Of a stretch of DNA of 21,038 nt, positions 1-7,590 are shown piece by piece. Every line of letters begins with the position of its first letter. Position 1 is the stretch's first letter. Below the pieces are notes generated by a model. That model was not told the origin of the DNA, made no database searches, and saw only the letters and a list, made by a program, of their open reading frames with translations. The DNA comes from Hoskinsella mucinilytica (GTDB lineage Bacteria > Bacillota_I > Bacilli_A > Erysipelotrichales > Erysipelotrichaceae), in contig NZ_JBEQZJ010000053.1 in the NCBI RefSeq assembly GCF_045223415.1, forward strand, positions 1-21,038, given 5' to 3'. A program made the translations under genes and the position numbers.

Positions 1-1
1 A

Positions 2-178
2 CATTATAAGCCATTACCAATGCATACAGGCTATAAGAAACTAGGATTTGATTTCACAGATTATCCAAATTCATATGGTCTTTTTGAGAATGAGTTAACC
101 TTACCACTACATACTTGTTTGAGTGATGAAGAAGTGGATCATATTATAGAAACCTTGATTGGAGCACTTGCATGTTAA
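2..178 (+). CDS. DegT/DnrJ/EryC1/StrS sugar aminotransferase, C-terminal fragment
   Basis: This is the last 58 codons of a gene cut by the window edge. The frame opening at base 2 reads HYKPLPMHTGYKKLG, then LTLPLHTCLSDEEVDHIIETL, and ends at TAA 176-178. The H-Y-x-P-L stretch and the LPLxxxLSDEEVDxII ending are the usual C-terminus of PLP-dependent nucleotide-sugar aminotransferases. In this family they add an amino group to a keto-sugar nucleotide, often at C4 of a 4-keto-6-deoxy sugar. The catalytic lysine region lies outside the window. It overlaps the next gene by 7 nt. Because that gene is the initiating transferase, an aminotransferase here would fit a bacillosamine-like or other 4-amino sugar as the first sugar of the repeat; this is inference. 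Family is fairly sure; substrate unknown. Confidence 0.8.
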   Translation, partial: HYKPLPMHTGYKKLGFDFTDYPNSYGLFENELTLPLHTCLSDEEVDHIIETLIGALAC

Positions 179-891
179 TAAAGAACTGGAATGATCTTCC
201 GGAATTTATGAAAACAGAAGAAGTAAGACCATATTATGAAAGCTTAAAAAGCAAAACAGGACAACTGATATTGAAGAGATGCTTTGATATTCTATGTTCT
301 TTGATAATGATCGTTTTACTATCTCCGCTTTTTATCATCATAGCAATATGGATCAAAATAGATTCAAAAGGGACAGTATTCTATCGACAGGAAAGGATAA
401 CACAGTATGGAAAAGTGTTTAAAATTTTTAAATTCAGAACAATGGTATCAAATGCTGATCAAATAGGAGCATTAGTAACGACCCAAAATGATTCAAGAAT
501 TACCAAAGTTGGAGAAAAGATAAGAAAATATCGGATAGATGAGATACCGCAGTTATTTAATGTCTTTCTTGGAGATATGACATTTGTAGGAACACGACCA
601 GAAGTAAAGAAATATGTAGATGAATATACGAAGGAAATGAGTGCGACATTATTGCTACCAGCTGGAGTGACATCTATAGCAAGCATTGAGTTTAAAGATG
701 AAGATGAAATTATAGGAAAAGGTGTAAAAGAAAATAAGAGCATTGATGAGGTGTATATAGAAGAGGTATTGCCAAAGAAGATGGGATACAATCTGAAGGC
801 TATCACTTCTTTTTCTTTTGTAAAAGAAATTAAAACGATGATAGATACCGTTTTAAAAATTAAAGAAAGGATAGTTATTGATGAAATATAG
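172..891 (+). CDS. Undecaprenyl-phosphate sugar phosphotransferase (initiating monotopic phosphoglycosyl transferase)
   Basis: A 239-residue bacterial sugar transferase of the PglC/WcaJ catalytic-domain type. It moves a sugar-1-phosphate from a UDP-sugar to undecaprenyl phosphate on the inner face of the membrane and so starts repeat-unit synthesis. Visible landmarks: KRCFDI (35-40); a hydrophobic re-entrant helix (about 41-60) with the helix-breaking SP at 51-52; FYRQER (70-75); FKIFKFRTM (83-91); the catalytic Asp-Glu pair in RIDEIPQL (D123, E124); and GTRPE (140-144). It is short, like PglC, lacking the extra transmembrane domain of WcaJ/WbaP, but has about 30 extra N-terminal residues before KRCFD. 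It overlaps the aminotransferase by 7 nt and the next gene by 11 nt. The sugar used cannot be read from sequence; the upstream aminotransferase hints at an amino sugar. Confidence 0.93.
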   Translation: MLIKNWNDLPEFMKTEEVRPYYESLKSKTGQLILKRCFDILCSLIMIVLLSPLFIIIAIWIKIDSKGTVFYRQERITQYGKVFKIFKFRTMVSNADQIGALVTTQNDSRITKVGEKIRKYRIDEIPQLFNVFLGDMTFVGTRPEVKKYVDEYTKEMSATLLLPAGVTSIASIEFKDEDEIIGKGVKENKSIDEVYIEEVLPKKMGYNLKAITSFSFVKEIKTMIDTVLKIKERIVIDEI

Positions 892-1708
892 TGTTTTAAT
901 GACAGTTTATAAAAATGATAATCCTGAGTATTTTAGATTAGCTCTTTTAAGTATGGTAAAACAAACAAAAAAACCTGATGAAATAGTATTAGTAAAAGAT
1001 GGTCCTGTAACAGAAGAAATACAAAATGTTATTGATCGAATAGATGAAGATTATCCATTGTTAATCAATGAAGTTCAATTAGTTAAAAATGTAGGGTTAG
1101 GTATAGCATTGAATGAAGGCATTAAGATATGTAGAAATGAAATAATTGCTAGAATGGATTCAGATGATATATCAATGCCAACAAGATGTGAAAAACAAAT
1201 AAAAGAATTTGAAAATAATGAATCATTAGATATTATAGGATGTCCTGTGATTGAATTTGTTGATGTTCCTGAAAATGAAATTGGAAAAAGGAATGTACCT
1301 TTTACTAATTCAGAAATATATAAATATGCAAAAAAAAGAGATCCATTTAATCATCCTACTGTTATGTATAAAAAGAGTAAGGTACAAGAAGTAGGGTGTT
1401 ATAGTGATTTAAGAAAAAATCAAGATACTGATCTATGGATAAAAATGTTATCAGCAAATGCAGTTTGTATGAATTTGAAAGAGTACTTATTAAAATTCAG
1501 ATTCGATCATGGGACATATAAGAAAAGAAAATCATGGTTAAATACAAAATTATTGATAGGAATAAGATGGAATGCCTTTAAATCTGGGTTTTGTACATTC
1601 ATTGATTTTATGGAAGTGGCCGTTTTACAGTTATCTATATATATATTACCCATTAAATTCCAAGAATTTATTTATAAAAATATATTAAGGAGGTTATCAT
1701 GGGATTAG
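881..1708 (+). CDS. GT2-family glycosyltransferase
   Basis: A GT-A fold family 2 glycosyltransferase of 275 residues, expected at the cytoplasmic membrane face where it adds one sugar to the lipid-linked repeat unit. It starts SVLMTVYKND (4-13), has an EIVLVKDGP segment near 34-42 for nucleotide binding, and the metal-binding DxD region in ARMDSDD (90-96). Further on come NHPTVMYKK (about 158-166) and the NQDTDLWIKM motif (180-189), the usual place of the catalytic base. A TTG at 878 would add one residue, but ATG 881 sits 10 nt after AAAGAAAGG (862-870) and is preferred. It overlaps the upstream gene by 11 nt and the downstream gene by 10 nt, suggesting translational coupling. Donor and acceptor sugars are unknown. 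Confidence 0.9.
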   Translation: MKYSVLMTVYKNDNPEYFRLALLSMVKQTKKPDEIVLVKDGPVTEEIQNVIDRIDEDYPLLINEVQLVKNVGLGIALNEGIKICRNEIIARMDSDDISMPTRCEKQIKEFENNESLDIIGCPVIEFVDVPENEIGKRNVPFTNSEIYKYAKKRDPFNHPTVMYKKSKVQEVGCYSDLRKNQDTDLWIKMLSANAVCMNLKEYLLKFRFDHGTYKKRKSWLNTKLLIGIRWNAFKSGFCTFIDFMEVAVLQLSIYILPIKFQEFIYKNILRRLSWD

Positions 1709-2976
1709 AGCAAAAAATCAACAATAAATTAAACGAATATCCTTTAATAAAAAAATATATAAAAAGCACCTATCAACATATAATGTATGCTGTGTCTCCT
1801 AAAATAAAATCAGAAGGTGATATTAAAAGGGTTTCACCCAATGATAAAGAACATGAATATTTCTTTGGTTATTATGATAAATCTCCATGGGATGTTTCAG
1901 ATCGATATATGCTTTGTTTGAAAGCAAATCATACAAGGAATGATGTAGCACCTAAAGAAACTGCAAAAATATTAATTATTGATACTAAAAGTAATCATAT
2001 ATATGAAATTGCTGAGACCCATTCATGGAATGTTCAACAAGGATGTATGTTACAGTGGTTAGGTCCAAACTATGACAAAAAAGTGTTGTTCAACGATTAT
2101 AGAGAAGGCAATTATTGTTCAATAATATTAACATTAGATATAAATGAAGATAAAATCAAGATTATAGAAGAACGAAAAATAGATATGCCTGTTTATTCTG
2201 TTAGCAATGATGGTAAATTTGCATTAACCCTAGATTTTTCTCGTTTACATAGATTAAGACCAGGTTACGGATATAGTAATAAACAAGAAGAAACATATGG
2301 AATTAAATTACCTGATGAAACTTGTATTTGGTATATTGATTTAATAAATAATGATATTAAATCTTTATTAAAATATACAGATTTCGCAAACTTTGAACCA
2401 AGAAAAGAAATGAAAGATGCAGAGCATAAAGTAAATCATATTATGATTAACCCTAATGGAAATCGGTTTATGGTATTACATAGATGGTTCAACGGACAAC
2501 ATAAATATACACGTTTAATAACTTGCAATTTAGATGGAAGTGGTATGTATAATCTTAGTGATGATGGAATGGTATCACATTGCTGTTGGAAGAATAATGA
2601 TGAGATTTTTTCATTTTTATTTAAAAAGGAAGAAGGAAATGGATATTATTTATTAAAAGATAAATCAAAACAATATACACATTATTGGAAACATATAGAT
2701 TTTGATGGACATCCAAGCTTTTCTCCAAATGGGAAAAAAATAGTATTTGATAGATATCCTAATAAGTATAGAATAGCTTCAGTGATGGTCGCAGATGCTA
2801 ATGATATAAATGGAAATAGTATTGTTGAAAAAGCTAAAGTTTTTTCTCCATTTAAATATGATAATGAAACTCGTTGTGATTTACATCCAAGATGGAGTAG
2901 AAATTGTAATAAAATATCTTTCGATAGTGTCTTTGAAGGGAAAAGGGGATTATTTATTGTGGAGGTAAAAGAATGA
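1699..2976 (+). CDS. Cytoplasmic PD40-type beta-propeller protein, role unknown
   Basis: A 425-residue protein with no signal peptide or membrane helix. It contains propeller-blade repeats: MINPNGNRFMVLHRW (249-263), HPSFSPNGKKIVFDRYP (about 340-356) and LHPRWSRNCNKISFDSV (near 397-413). The N-terminal part carries FFGYYDKSPWD (55-65), and DETRCDLHPRWS-like wording near the end resembles the WD40/PD40-like propellers of the TolB and oligogalacturonate-lyase types. It has none of the hallmarks of a glycosyltransferase. A strong AAGGAGG at 1687-1693 precedes ATG 1699. It overlaps both neighbours (10 nt upstream, 4 nt ATGA downstream), so it is made together with two GT2 enzymes and is probably part of polymer synthesis or modification. 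Possible roles are a sugar-active enzyme such as a lyase or epimerase, or a scaffold; I cannot choose between them. Confidence 0.72.
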   Translation: MGLEQKINNKLNEYPLIKKYIKSTYQHIMYAVSPKIKSEGDIKRVSPNDKEHEYFFGYYDKSPWDVSDRYMLCLKANHTRNDVAPKETAKILIIDTKSNHIYEIAETHSWNVQQGCMLQWLGPNYDKKVLFNDYREGNYCSIILTLDINEDKIKIIEERKIDMPVYSVSNDGKFALTLDFSRLHRLRPGYGYSNKQEETYGIKLPDETCIWYIDLINNDIKSLLKYTDFANFEPRKEMKDAEHKVNHIMINPNGNRFMVLHRWFNGQHKYTRLITCNLDGSGMYNLSDDGMVSHCCWKNNDEIFSFLFKKEEGNGYYLLKDKSKQYTHYWKHIDFDGHPSFSPNGKKIVFDRYPNKYRIASVMVADANDINGNSIVEKAKVFSPFKYDNETRCDLHPRWSRNCNKISFDSVFEGKRGLFIVEVKE

Positions 2977-3935
2977 AATATTCTGTAATTACAGCTAACT
3001 ATAATGGCTATCATTTAATGGATAAGTATTTTGAATCACTAGAAAACCAAACTTTTAAAGACTTTGAAGTCATTATTATTGATGATTGTTCGACGGATGA
3101 TTCATATATGAAATTAAATAGTTATGCGAACAAATCATTTTTAGATATAAAGATATTAAAAATGAACCAAAATAAGGGGCCTGGAAATGCACGAAATATT
3201 GGTTTGAAGAATGCAAAAGGAGAATGGATTACTTTCATTGATAATGATGATTGGATAAAAGAAACATTTTTTGAAGAGATAAATAATGTTATATGCACAA
3301 ATAGTGTTAATTGTATAATCTATGATTTTTATCTTAAAAGTAAAAATAAGCAAGTTGTTTCACGTTCAATGTATAAAGGTGAATTTGGTTTATTAGATAT
3401 AACAAATTGTATTAGATATGCTAGAAATCATTCGATTGGAAAAGTATATAGATTAAAGAAGATAAAAGAAAATAATATATACTTTCCTTTACTTAGAAGA
3501 TGTGAGGATGTGGCTTTTGTTGCTAGAGCGTTAAATGCCTGTGAAACAGTTTATTATTATAAAAAACCACTATATTATTATTATCAAAGGCAAAATTCTC
3601 TTTCTAACAATAGTCAGTTAAATGCTAATGATATGATCAAAGCATTTAAACAGATTGAAAAAGATTTGAAGTCCAAATATCCTAATGAAATTGCAGAAAA
3701 GTCTGTGACTGATCTTTTATATGGTACTGTTTTAATGATGTGTAAAAGCAAAGAGAAGGTAAAAAATATTAAACATTATATAGAGTGGTATGAAAATCAA
3801 TATCCAAATTGGTATAATCTTGAGATAATAAGTGAATTAGGATTATCAAAAAGATTGTATCTATTTTTCATAAAAAACAGAATGTTTATTTGTTTGAAAA
3901 CAATGACCTTTTTACATTCTATCTTAATAAATTGA
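2973..3935 (+). CDS. GT2-family glycosyltransferase
   Basis: A 320-residue family 2 glycosyltransferase. Its N-terminal GT-A domain runs VITANYNGYH (5-14), IIIDDCSTDDS (34-44), GPGNARNIGL (69-78) and the DxD-type IDNDDW (93-98). The LRRCEDVAFVARAL stretch (about 174-187) carries the ED motif expected for the catalytic base. The C-terminal part is Tyr-rich (VYYYKKPLYYYYQR), as often seen in capsule GT2 enzymes. ATG 2973 overlaps the preceding stop by 4 nt (ATGA) and follows GGAGGTAAA, giving a clear start. It should add a sugar to the undecaprenyl-linked intermediate in the cytoplasm. The sugar is not predictable by eye. Confidence 0.92.
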   Translation: MKYSVITANYNGYHLMDKYFESLENQTFKDFEVIIIDDCSTDDSYMKLNSYANKSFLDIKILKMNQNKGPGNARNIGLKNAKGEWITFIDNDDWIKETFFEEINNVICTNSVNCIIYDFYLKSKNKQVVSRSMYKGEFGLLDITNCIRYARNHSIGKVYRLKKIKENNIYFPLLRRCEDVAFVARALNACETVYYYKKPLYYYYQRQNSLSNNSQLNANDMIKAFKQIEKDLKSKYPNEIAEKSVTDLLYGTVLMMCKSKEKVKNIKHYIEWYENQYPNWYNLEIISELGLSKRLYLFFIKNRMFICLKTMTFLHSILIN

Positions 3936-3954
3936 TTAAGAAGGTTATAGCAAT

Positions 3955-5283
3955 ATGAAAAAAAAAGAAAAAAGAAAAATTATTATATTACTGCTATTTG
4001 TTGTTATCTTAATGGTAATAGGTTATATAACAGTATATCCTGTTGTTTTACCGTTATATCAATTAAGACTTTTCACTTTAAAACCAACAGTTTATAGTGT
4101 TTATTTAAATGTTTTTATGTTATTTATGTGTATTCTATCTTGTACTAAATTAATTTGTGATTTTAAAGTATATAAATATGTTTCATCGCTAATAGTTTTA
4201 TACATAAACATTTTGTATTTTATACCAGGATTTTTAATGAATTTAGTATATGATACAGATATTTATTTTATGAATTACTATGCTTTGTTTTGGATAGGTT
4301 TTATATTTGCACACAAAATAGTAATCGTTTTAGGCAAAAAAAATCCGCAACCTGTATTGATCAAACTAAATCTAAAGTCATATAAATGGTTTTACAATAC
4401 AGGTATAGTTATAGTGTTTTGTACTTTCTCATTAGTAGTTTCATTATTTTTCAATGGAGGTAGAATAAGTATTACTAATCTTTTTAATTTGGATGAGGTA
4501 TTAGAAAGTAGAGCGGCTAGCTCTCAGTTAAATATACATTGGCTTATTTGGTATCCAATAGTGTGCGCAAGTATGATATTACCTATTTGGATTACTTTAG
4601 CTTATAAAAATAAGAAATATTGGATGATAGCATTTATTACGATAACCATTTTATCTATGTATAGTATAGGAGCTAATCGATCATTTTTATTTATGTTAGG
4701 ATTTGCAATTATTTTTAGCTTTTACAAAGATGATGATTTATTGCTTATTAAGATTATGGTTTTTGCTTTAGTTCTAGTATGTATTGAAAGATATTTAAAT
4801 AACGGTTATCCTGTTATGAACATTATCAGACGACTTACAATAACCCCAAATGGAGAAAGTAGATTTTACGTGGATTTTTTTCAACAAAATGTTCCTGATT
4901 TAGCTAAACAAATATTAGAAAGATGGTTACATCCATTAGGAATTAATTCAAATTATGATTTAAGAATATCAGCAGCAATTGGAAATACATATTTAAATGG
5001 TTCTAATTGTAATAATGGTCTTGTGGGATATGCTATTGCTAACTACGGTTCATTGGGCATAATAATTGGACCGATTCTCTATGCGTTATCTTTTAGATTA
5101 ATTGACAAGATAATGAAAAAAATAACATATAAAAAAATGCTACATGTTACAGCAATTGTTTTTGCATTACAAATCACAAATAGTTATGGATGGGCAGAAT
5201 ATTTAATATTACCATCATTTTTATTGTTGTTTTATTTATTGATGCTATTTATGCCTTCAGTAAAAGGAAATGATGAACAATGA
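3955..5283 (+). CDS. wzy: Wzy-type repeat-unit polymerase (O-antigen polymerase-like membrane protein)
   Basis: A 442-residue, very hydrophobic protein with about 11-12 predicted membrane helices, starting with a positive MKKKEKRK and a helix at about 9-30. A larger loop holding SRAASSQLNIHW (about 185-196) and a SIGANRSFLF segment (near 238-247) resemble the arginine-containing loops of oligosaccharide repeat-unit polymerases. These join flipped repeat units into the polymer on the outer membrane face, using the undecaprenyl-diphosphate-linked chain. Sequence conservation in Wzy proteins is low, so the call rests on topology, size and position between glycosyltransferases and a flippase gene. 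AAGAAGG at 3938-3944 precedes ATG 3955 by 10 nt. It is distinct from the downstream flippase, the only other polytopic protein in the window. Confidence 0.82.
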   Translation: MKKKEKRKIIILLLFVVILMVIGYITVYPVVLPLYQLRLFTLKPTVYSVYLNVFMLFMCILSCTKLICDFKVYKYVSSLIVLYINILYFIPGFLMNLVYDTDIYFMNYYALFWIGFIFAHKIVIVLGKKNPQPVLIKLNLKSYKWFYNTGIVIVFCTFSLVVSLFFNGGRISITNLFNLDEVLESRAASSQLNIHWLIWYPIVCASMILPIWITLAYKNKKYWMIAFITITILSMYSIGANRSFLFMLGFAIIFSFYKDDDLLLIKIMVFALVLVCIERYLNNGYPVMNIIRRLTITPNGESRFYVDFFQQNVPDLAKQILERWLHPLGINSNYDLRISAAIGNTYLNGSNCNNGLVGYAIANYGSLGIIIGPILYALSFRLIDKIMKKITYKKMLHVTAIVFALQITNSYGWAEYLILPSFLLLFYLLMLFMPSVKGNDEQ

Positions 5284-5319
5284 TGTAAAGAATAATTTCT
5301 TGAGAGGTGTGTGTTAAAA

Positions 5320-6525
5320 ATGGAGATAATATTTGTCTCATCAGCGTGTTCAAAAAAAATGTATTCAAAAATTTTTGAAATGAGAAATGAAAAAATCATA
5401 GATCCAACACAAAAATTTATGGAGCAATTAATTTCTGGAGTGGCCAAAGATAAAGAAGTTCATGTAACATCAATTTCAGAGCGTCCAGTTTCAGCTTCTA
5501 CAACATCAAAAAAGATATTTAAATATGTCAAAGAGCAAAATGGTCAAATTGATTATATTTATCCATCTTTCATAAATGGGAAGATCCTACGTTATATTAC
5601 ATGCTTTGTCAGTACTTTTATTGAAATGATCAAGCTTCTAATAAGGTGTGATAAAAGTGATAGTATTATTATTTGTGACCCTATTACCTTAGAAATAAGT
5701 AAAGCTGCAAGAGTAGCATGTCATATTATGAAATTTAAAAATATTGCTATAATAACAGATATTCCAAATTTTTCAACAGAAATGAAACAACATCATTATA
5801 GTATGATAAGAAAAGCTTTCCAAGTATTGTACGAAAAATGGACTATGCGGGAATTGGCAAATTATGATGGATATATTTTATTAACAGATTCCATGAATGA
5901 ATTTTTAAATATTCATAACAAACCTTCAATCGTTATAGAAGGTAGCATTGATTCAGAAGTTAAAAATGATATTTTTCAAAAAGAGAAAACAATTGTTTAT
6001 GCAGGAGGAATATATGAAAAATATGGAGTAGAGAATTTGGTTGAAGCATTTAAGTTATGTAATAATAAAGAATTTGAATTACATTTATATGGAAATGGAT
6101 CATATGTTGATAGATTAAAAGAGATATGTAATCAAGAAAAAAATATCAAATATAAGGGTTGCGTGTTGAATACAAAGCTTGTACAAATAGAAAAACAGGC
6201 AACTTTACTTGTAAATCCTCGCTTTTCGTGTGAATTATATACAAAATATTCATTTCCTTCAAAAATTTTAGAGTATATGAGTACTGGCACTCCAGTGTTA
6301 ACGACAAAGTTAGAAGGAATTCCTGATGAGTATAGTGATTTTTTATATTTTTTTGAAGATGAAAGTGTAAAAGGTATGAAGGATAAACTTAACGAAATCT
6401 TATCCTTTTCCTATGAACAATTACAGCAAAAAGGAGAAGATGCACAATTATACGTATTTAAAAATAAAAATAATGTTGTACAGGGACTTAGAATCATTCA
6501 GTTTACAAAAGAAGTTTTAATTTGA
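5320..6525 (+). CDS. GT4-family glycosyltransferase (GT-B fold)
   Basis: A family 4 type GT-B glycosyltransferase of 401 residues. The N-terminal domain starts MEIIFVSSAC and contains a DPITLEISKAAR segment typical of GT4 acceptor domains. The C-terminal donor domain has IVYAGGIYEKYGVENLVEA (about 227-245), HLYGNGSYVDRL (about 257-268) and FPSKILEYMSTGTPVLTT (about 315-332); the E at the EYMSTGTP segment is the usual nucleotide-ribose contact. A GTG at 5311 would add three residues but lies only 1-3 nt after the GAGGTG ribosome binding site (5304-5309). ATG 5320 has a 10-nt spacing and is preferred. It lies 36 nt after wzy. Donor sugar unknown. Confidence 0.9.
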   Translation: MEIIFVSSACSKKMYSKIFEMRNEKIIDPTQKFMEQLISGVAKDKEVHVTSISERPVSASTTSKKIFKYVKEQNGQIDYIYPSFINGKILRYITCFVSTFIEMIKLLIRCDKSDSIIICDPITLEISKAARVACHIMKFKNIAIITDIPNFSTEMKQHHYSMIRKAFQVLYEKWTMRELANYDGYILLTDSMNEFLNIHNKPSIVIEGSIDSEVKNDIFQKEKTIVYAGGIYEKYGVENLVEAFKLCNNKEFELHLYGNGSYVDRLKEICNQEKNIKYKGCVLNTKLVQIEKQATLLVNPRFSCELYTKYSFPSKILEYMSTGTPVLTTKLEGIPDEYSDFLYFFEDESVKGMKDKLNEILSFSYEQLQQKGEDAQLYVFKNKNNVVQGLRIIQFTKEVLI

Positions 6526-6574
6526 AATTTGAACTACTTTGAGATAATCAAGAAAATAGAAGGAGGTAATATTG

Positions 6575-7585
6575 ATGAATCTTAAAAAAATTACAAACAT
6601 ATATTTATGGGGTGTAAATCCTATAAAGATGTTATTAAAGAATCCAAATATGTGGTTTGAATTTTATATTATATCCGGAATGGAATTTGTTTTTTCTCGT
6701 GTTTTTAAACGTAAACTTAGATTACCATATTATGGAGGAAGAAAATTATATAAAGTAGCTGAAGCAAATAAAATATTATATAAGAAAATCATGCTATTAG
6801 AACCTTATATGGGAGGTAGATTAGGGTCAGCTGAGCTTGAATATGTGAGAGAATGTACTTTATATGATGAAAAATATCTAACAGATATTAGAGTTAACCG
6901 CTTGGAGAAAACTTGTATAAATTGCGGCTTTTTTCCTCCTGAAAAAGATAATTTTATAGAATTTTCAAATGAAATGAAAAAAAGTATAAAAAATGTAGAT
7001 TTCTTAGGGGTTTCATATATCACTATGGAGGGATATTTTTGTAAAAAAATGGTTGAAACAAATGCAATATTGACTCAAAGATATCTTTTTGATTTTTGGG
7101 AATTTGAACACCCATTTACTGAAGCATTGAAAAATCATAAAGTTTTAGTTGTACATCCTTTTGAGAAAACGATTAGAAGCCAGTATAAGATCAGAAAGAA
7201 ATTATTTAAAAATGAGAATATTTTACCTGATTTTGAATTATTAACGCTCAAAGCTGTACAAACTGGCGCTGGAGCAATAGATGATAGATTTAATACTTGG
7301 TTTGATGCATTAAACTATATGACTGAAGAAATTTTTAAAATAGATTTTGATATAGCAATCATAGGATGTGGAGCTTATGGGTTTCCTCTTGCATCAAGAA
7401 TAAAACAACACGGCAAAGTTGCAATACATATGGGGGGAGTTACACAGATATTATTTGGAATAAAAGGAAAACGTTGGGATATTCATCCTACAGCAAAAAA
7501 ACTCTATAATGAATATTGGGTTAGACCAAATGAAGAAGATACACCAAAAAACGTTGATGCTGTAGAGAACTCTTGTTACTGGTAA
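6575..7585 (+). CDS. Putative GT-D-like glycosyltransferase (polysaccharide-locus protein)
   Basis: A soluble 336-residue protein without strong resemblance to GT-A or GT-B enzymes. Two segments stand out: GGRLGSAELEY (80-90) and DIAIIGCGAYGFPLASRI (259-276), followed by HMGGVTQILFGIKGKRW (about 285-301). An R-x-G-S/D-x-E motif in the N-terminal half and a glycine-rich GxGAxG segment further on are the pattern I associate with GT-D fold glycosyltransferases (DUF1792/GlyD relatives). I therefore infer a sugar transferase acting on the lipid-linked intermediate. AAGGAGGT (6560-6567) lies 7 nt before ATG 6575, so the in-frame TTG at 6572 is not used. It sits between a GT4 gene and the flippase, 5 nt before the latter. 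A locus-specific modifying enzyme is the main alternative. Confidence 0.62.
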   Translation: MNLKKITNIYLWGVNPIKMLLKNPNMWFEFYIISGMEFVFSRVFKRKLRLPYYGGRKLYKVAEANKILYKKIMLLEPYMGGRLGSAELEYVRECTLYDEKYLTDIRVNRLEKTCINCGFFPPEKDNFIEFSNEMKKSIKNVDFLGVSYITMEGYFCKKMVETNAILTQRYLFDFWEFEHPFTEALKNHKVLVVHPFEKTIRSQYKIRKKLFKNENILPDFELLTLKAVQTGAGAIDDRFNTWFDALNYMTEEIFKIDFDIAIIGCGAYGFPLASRIKQHGKVAIHMGGVTQILFGIKGKRWDIHPTAKKLYNEYWVRPNEEDTPKNVDAVENSCYW

Positions 7586-7590
7586 AGTAT

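Noticed and set aside
459..806. Open frame on the minus strand inside the phosphoglycosyl transferase gene
   Set aside because: It lies wholly within a well-supported gene and has no family motif or ribosome binding site of its own. The same holds for other minus-strand frames, such as 9434-9784 and 16511-16759.
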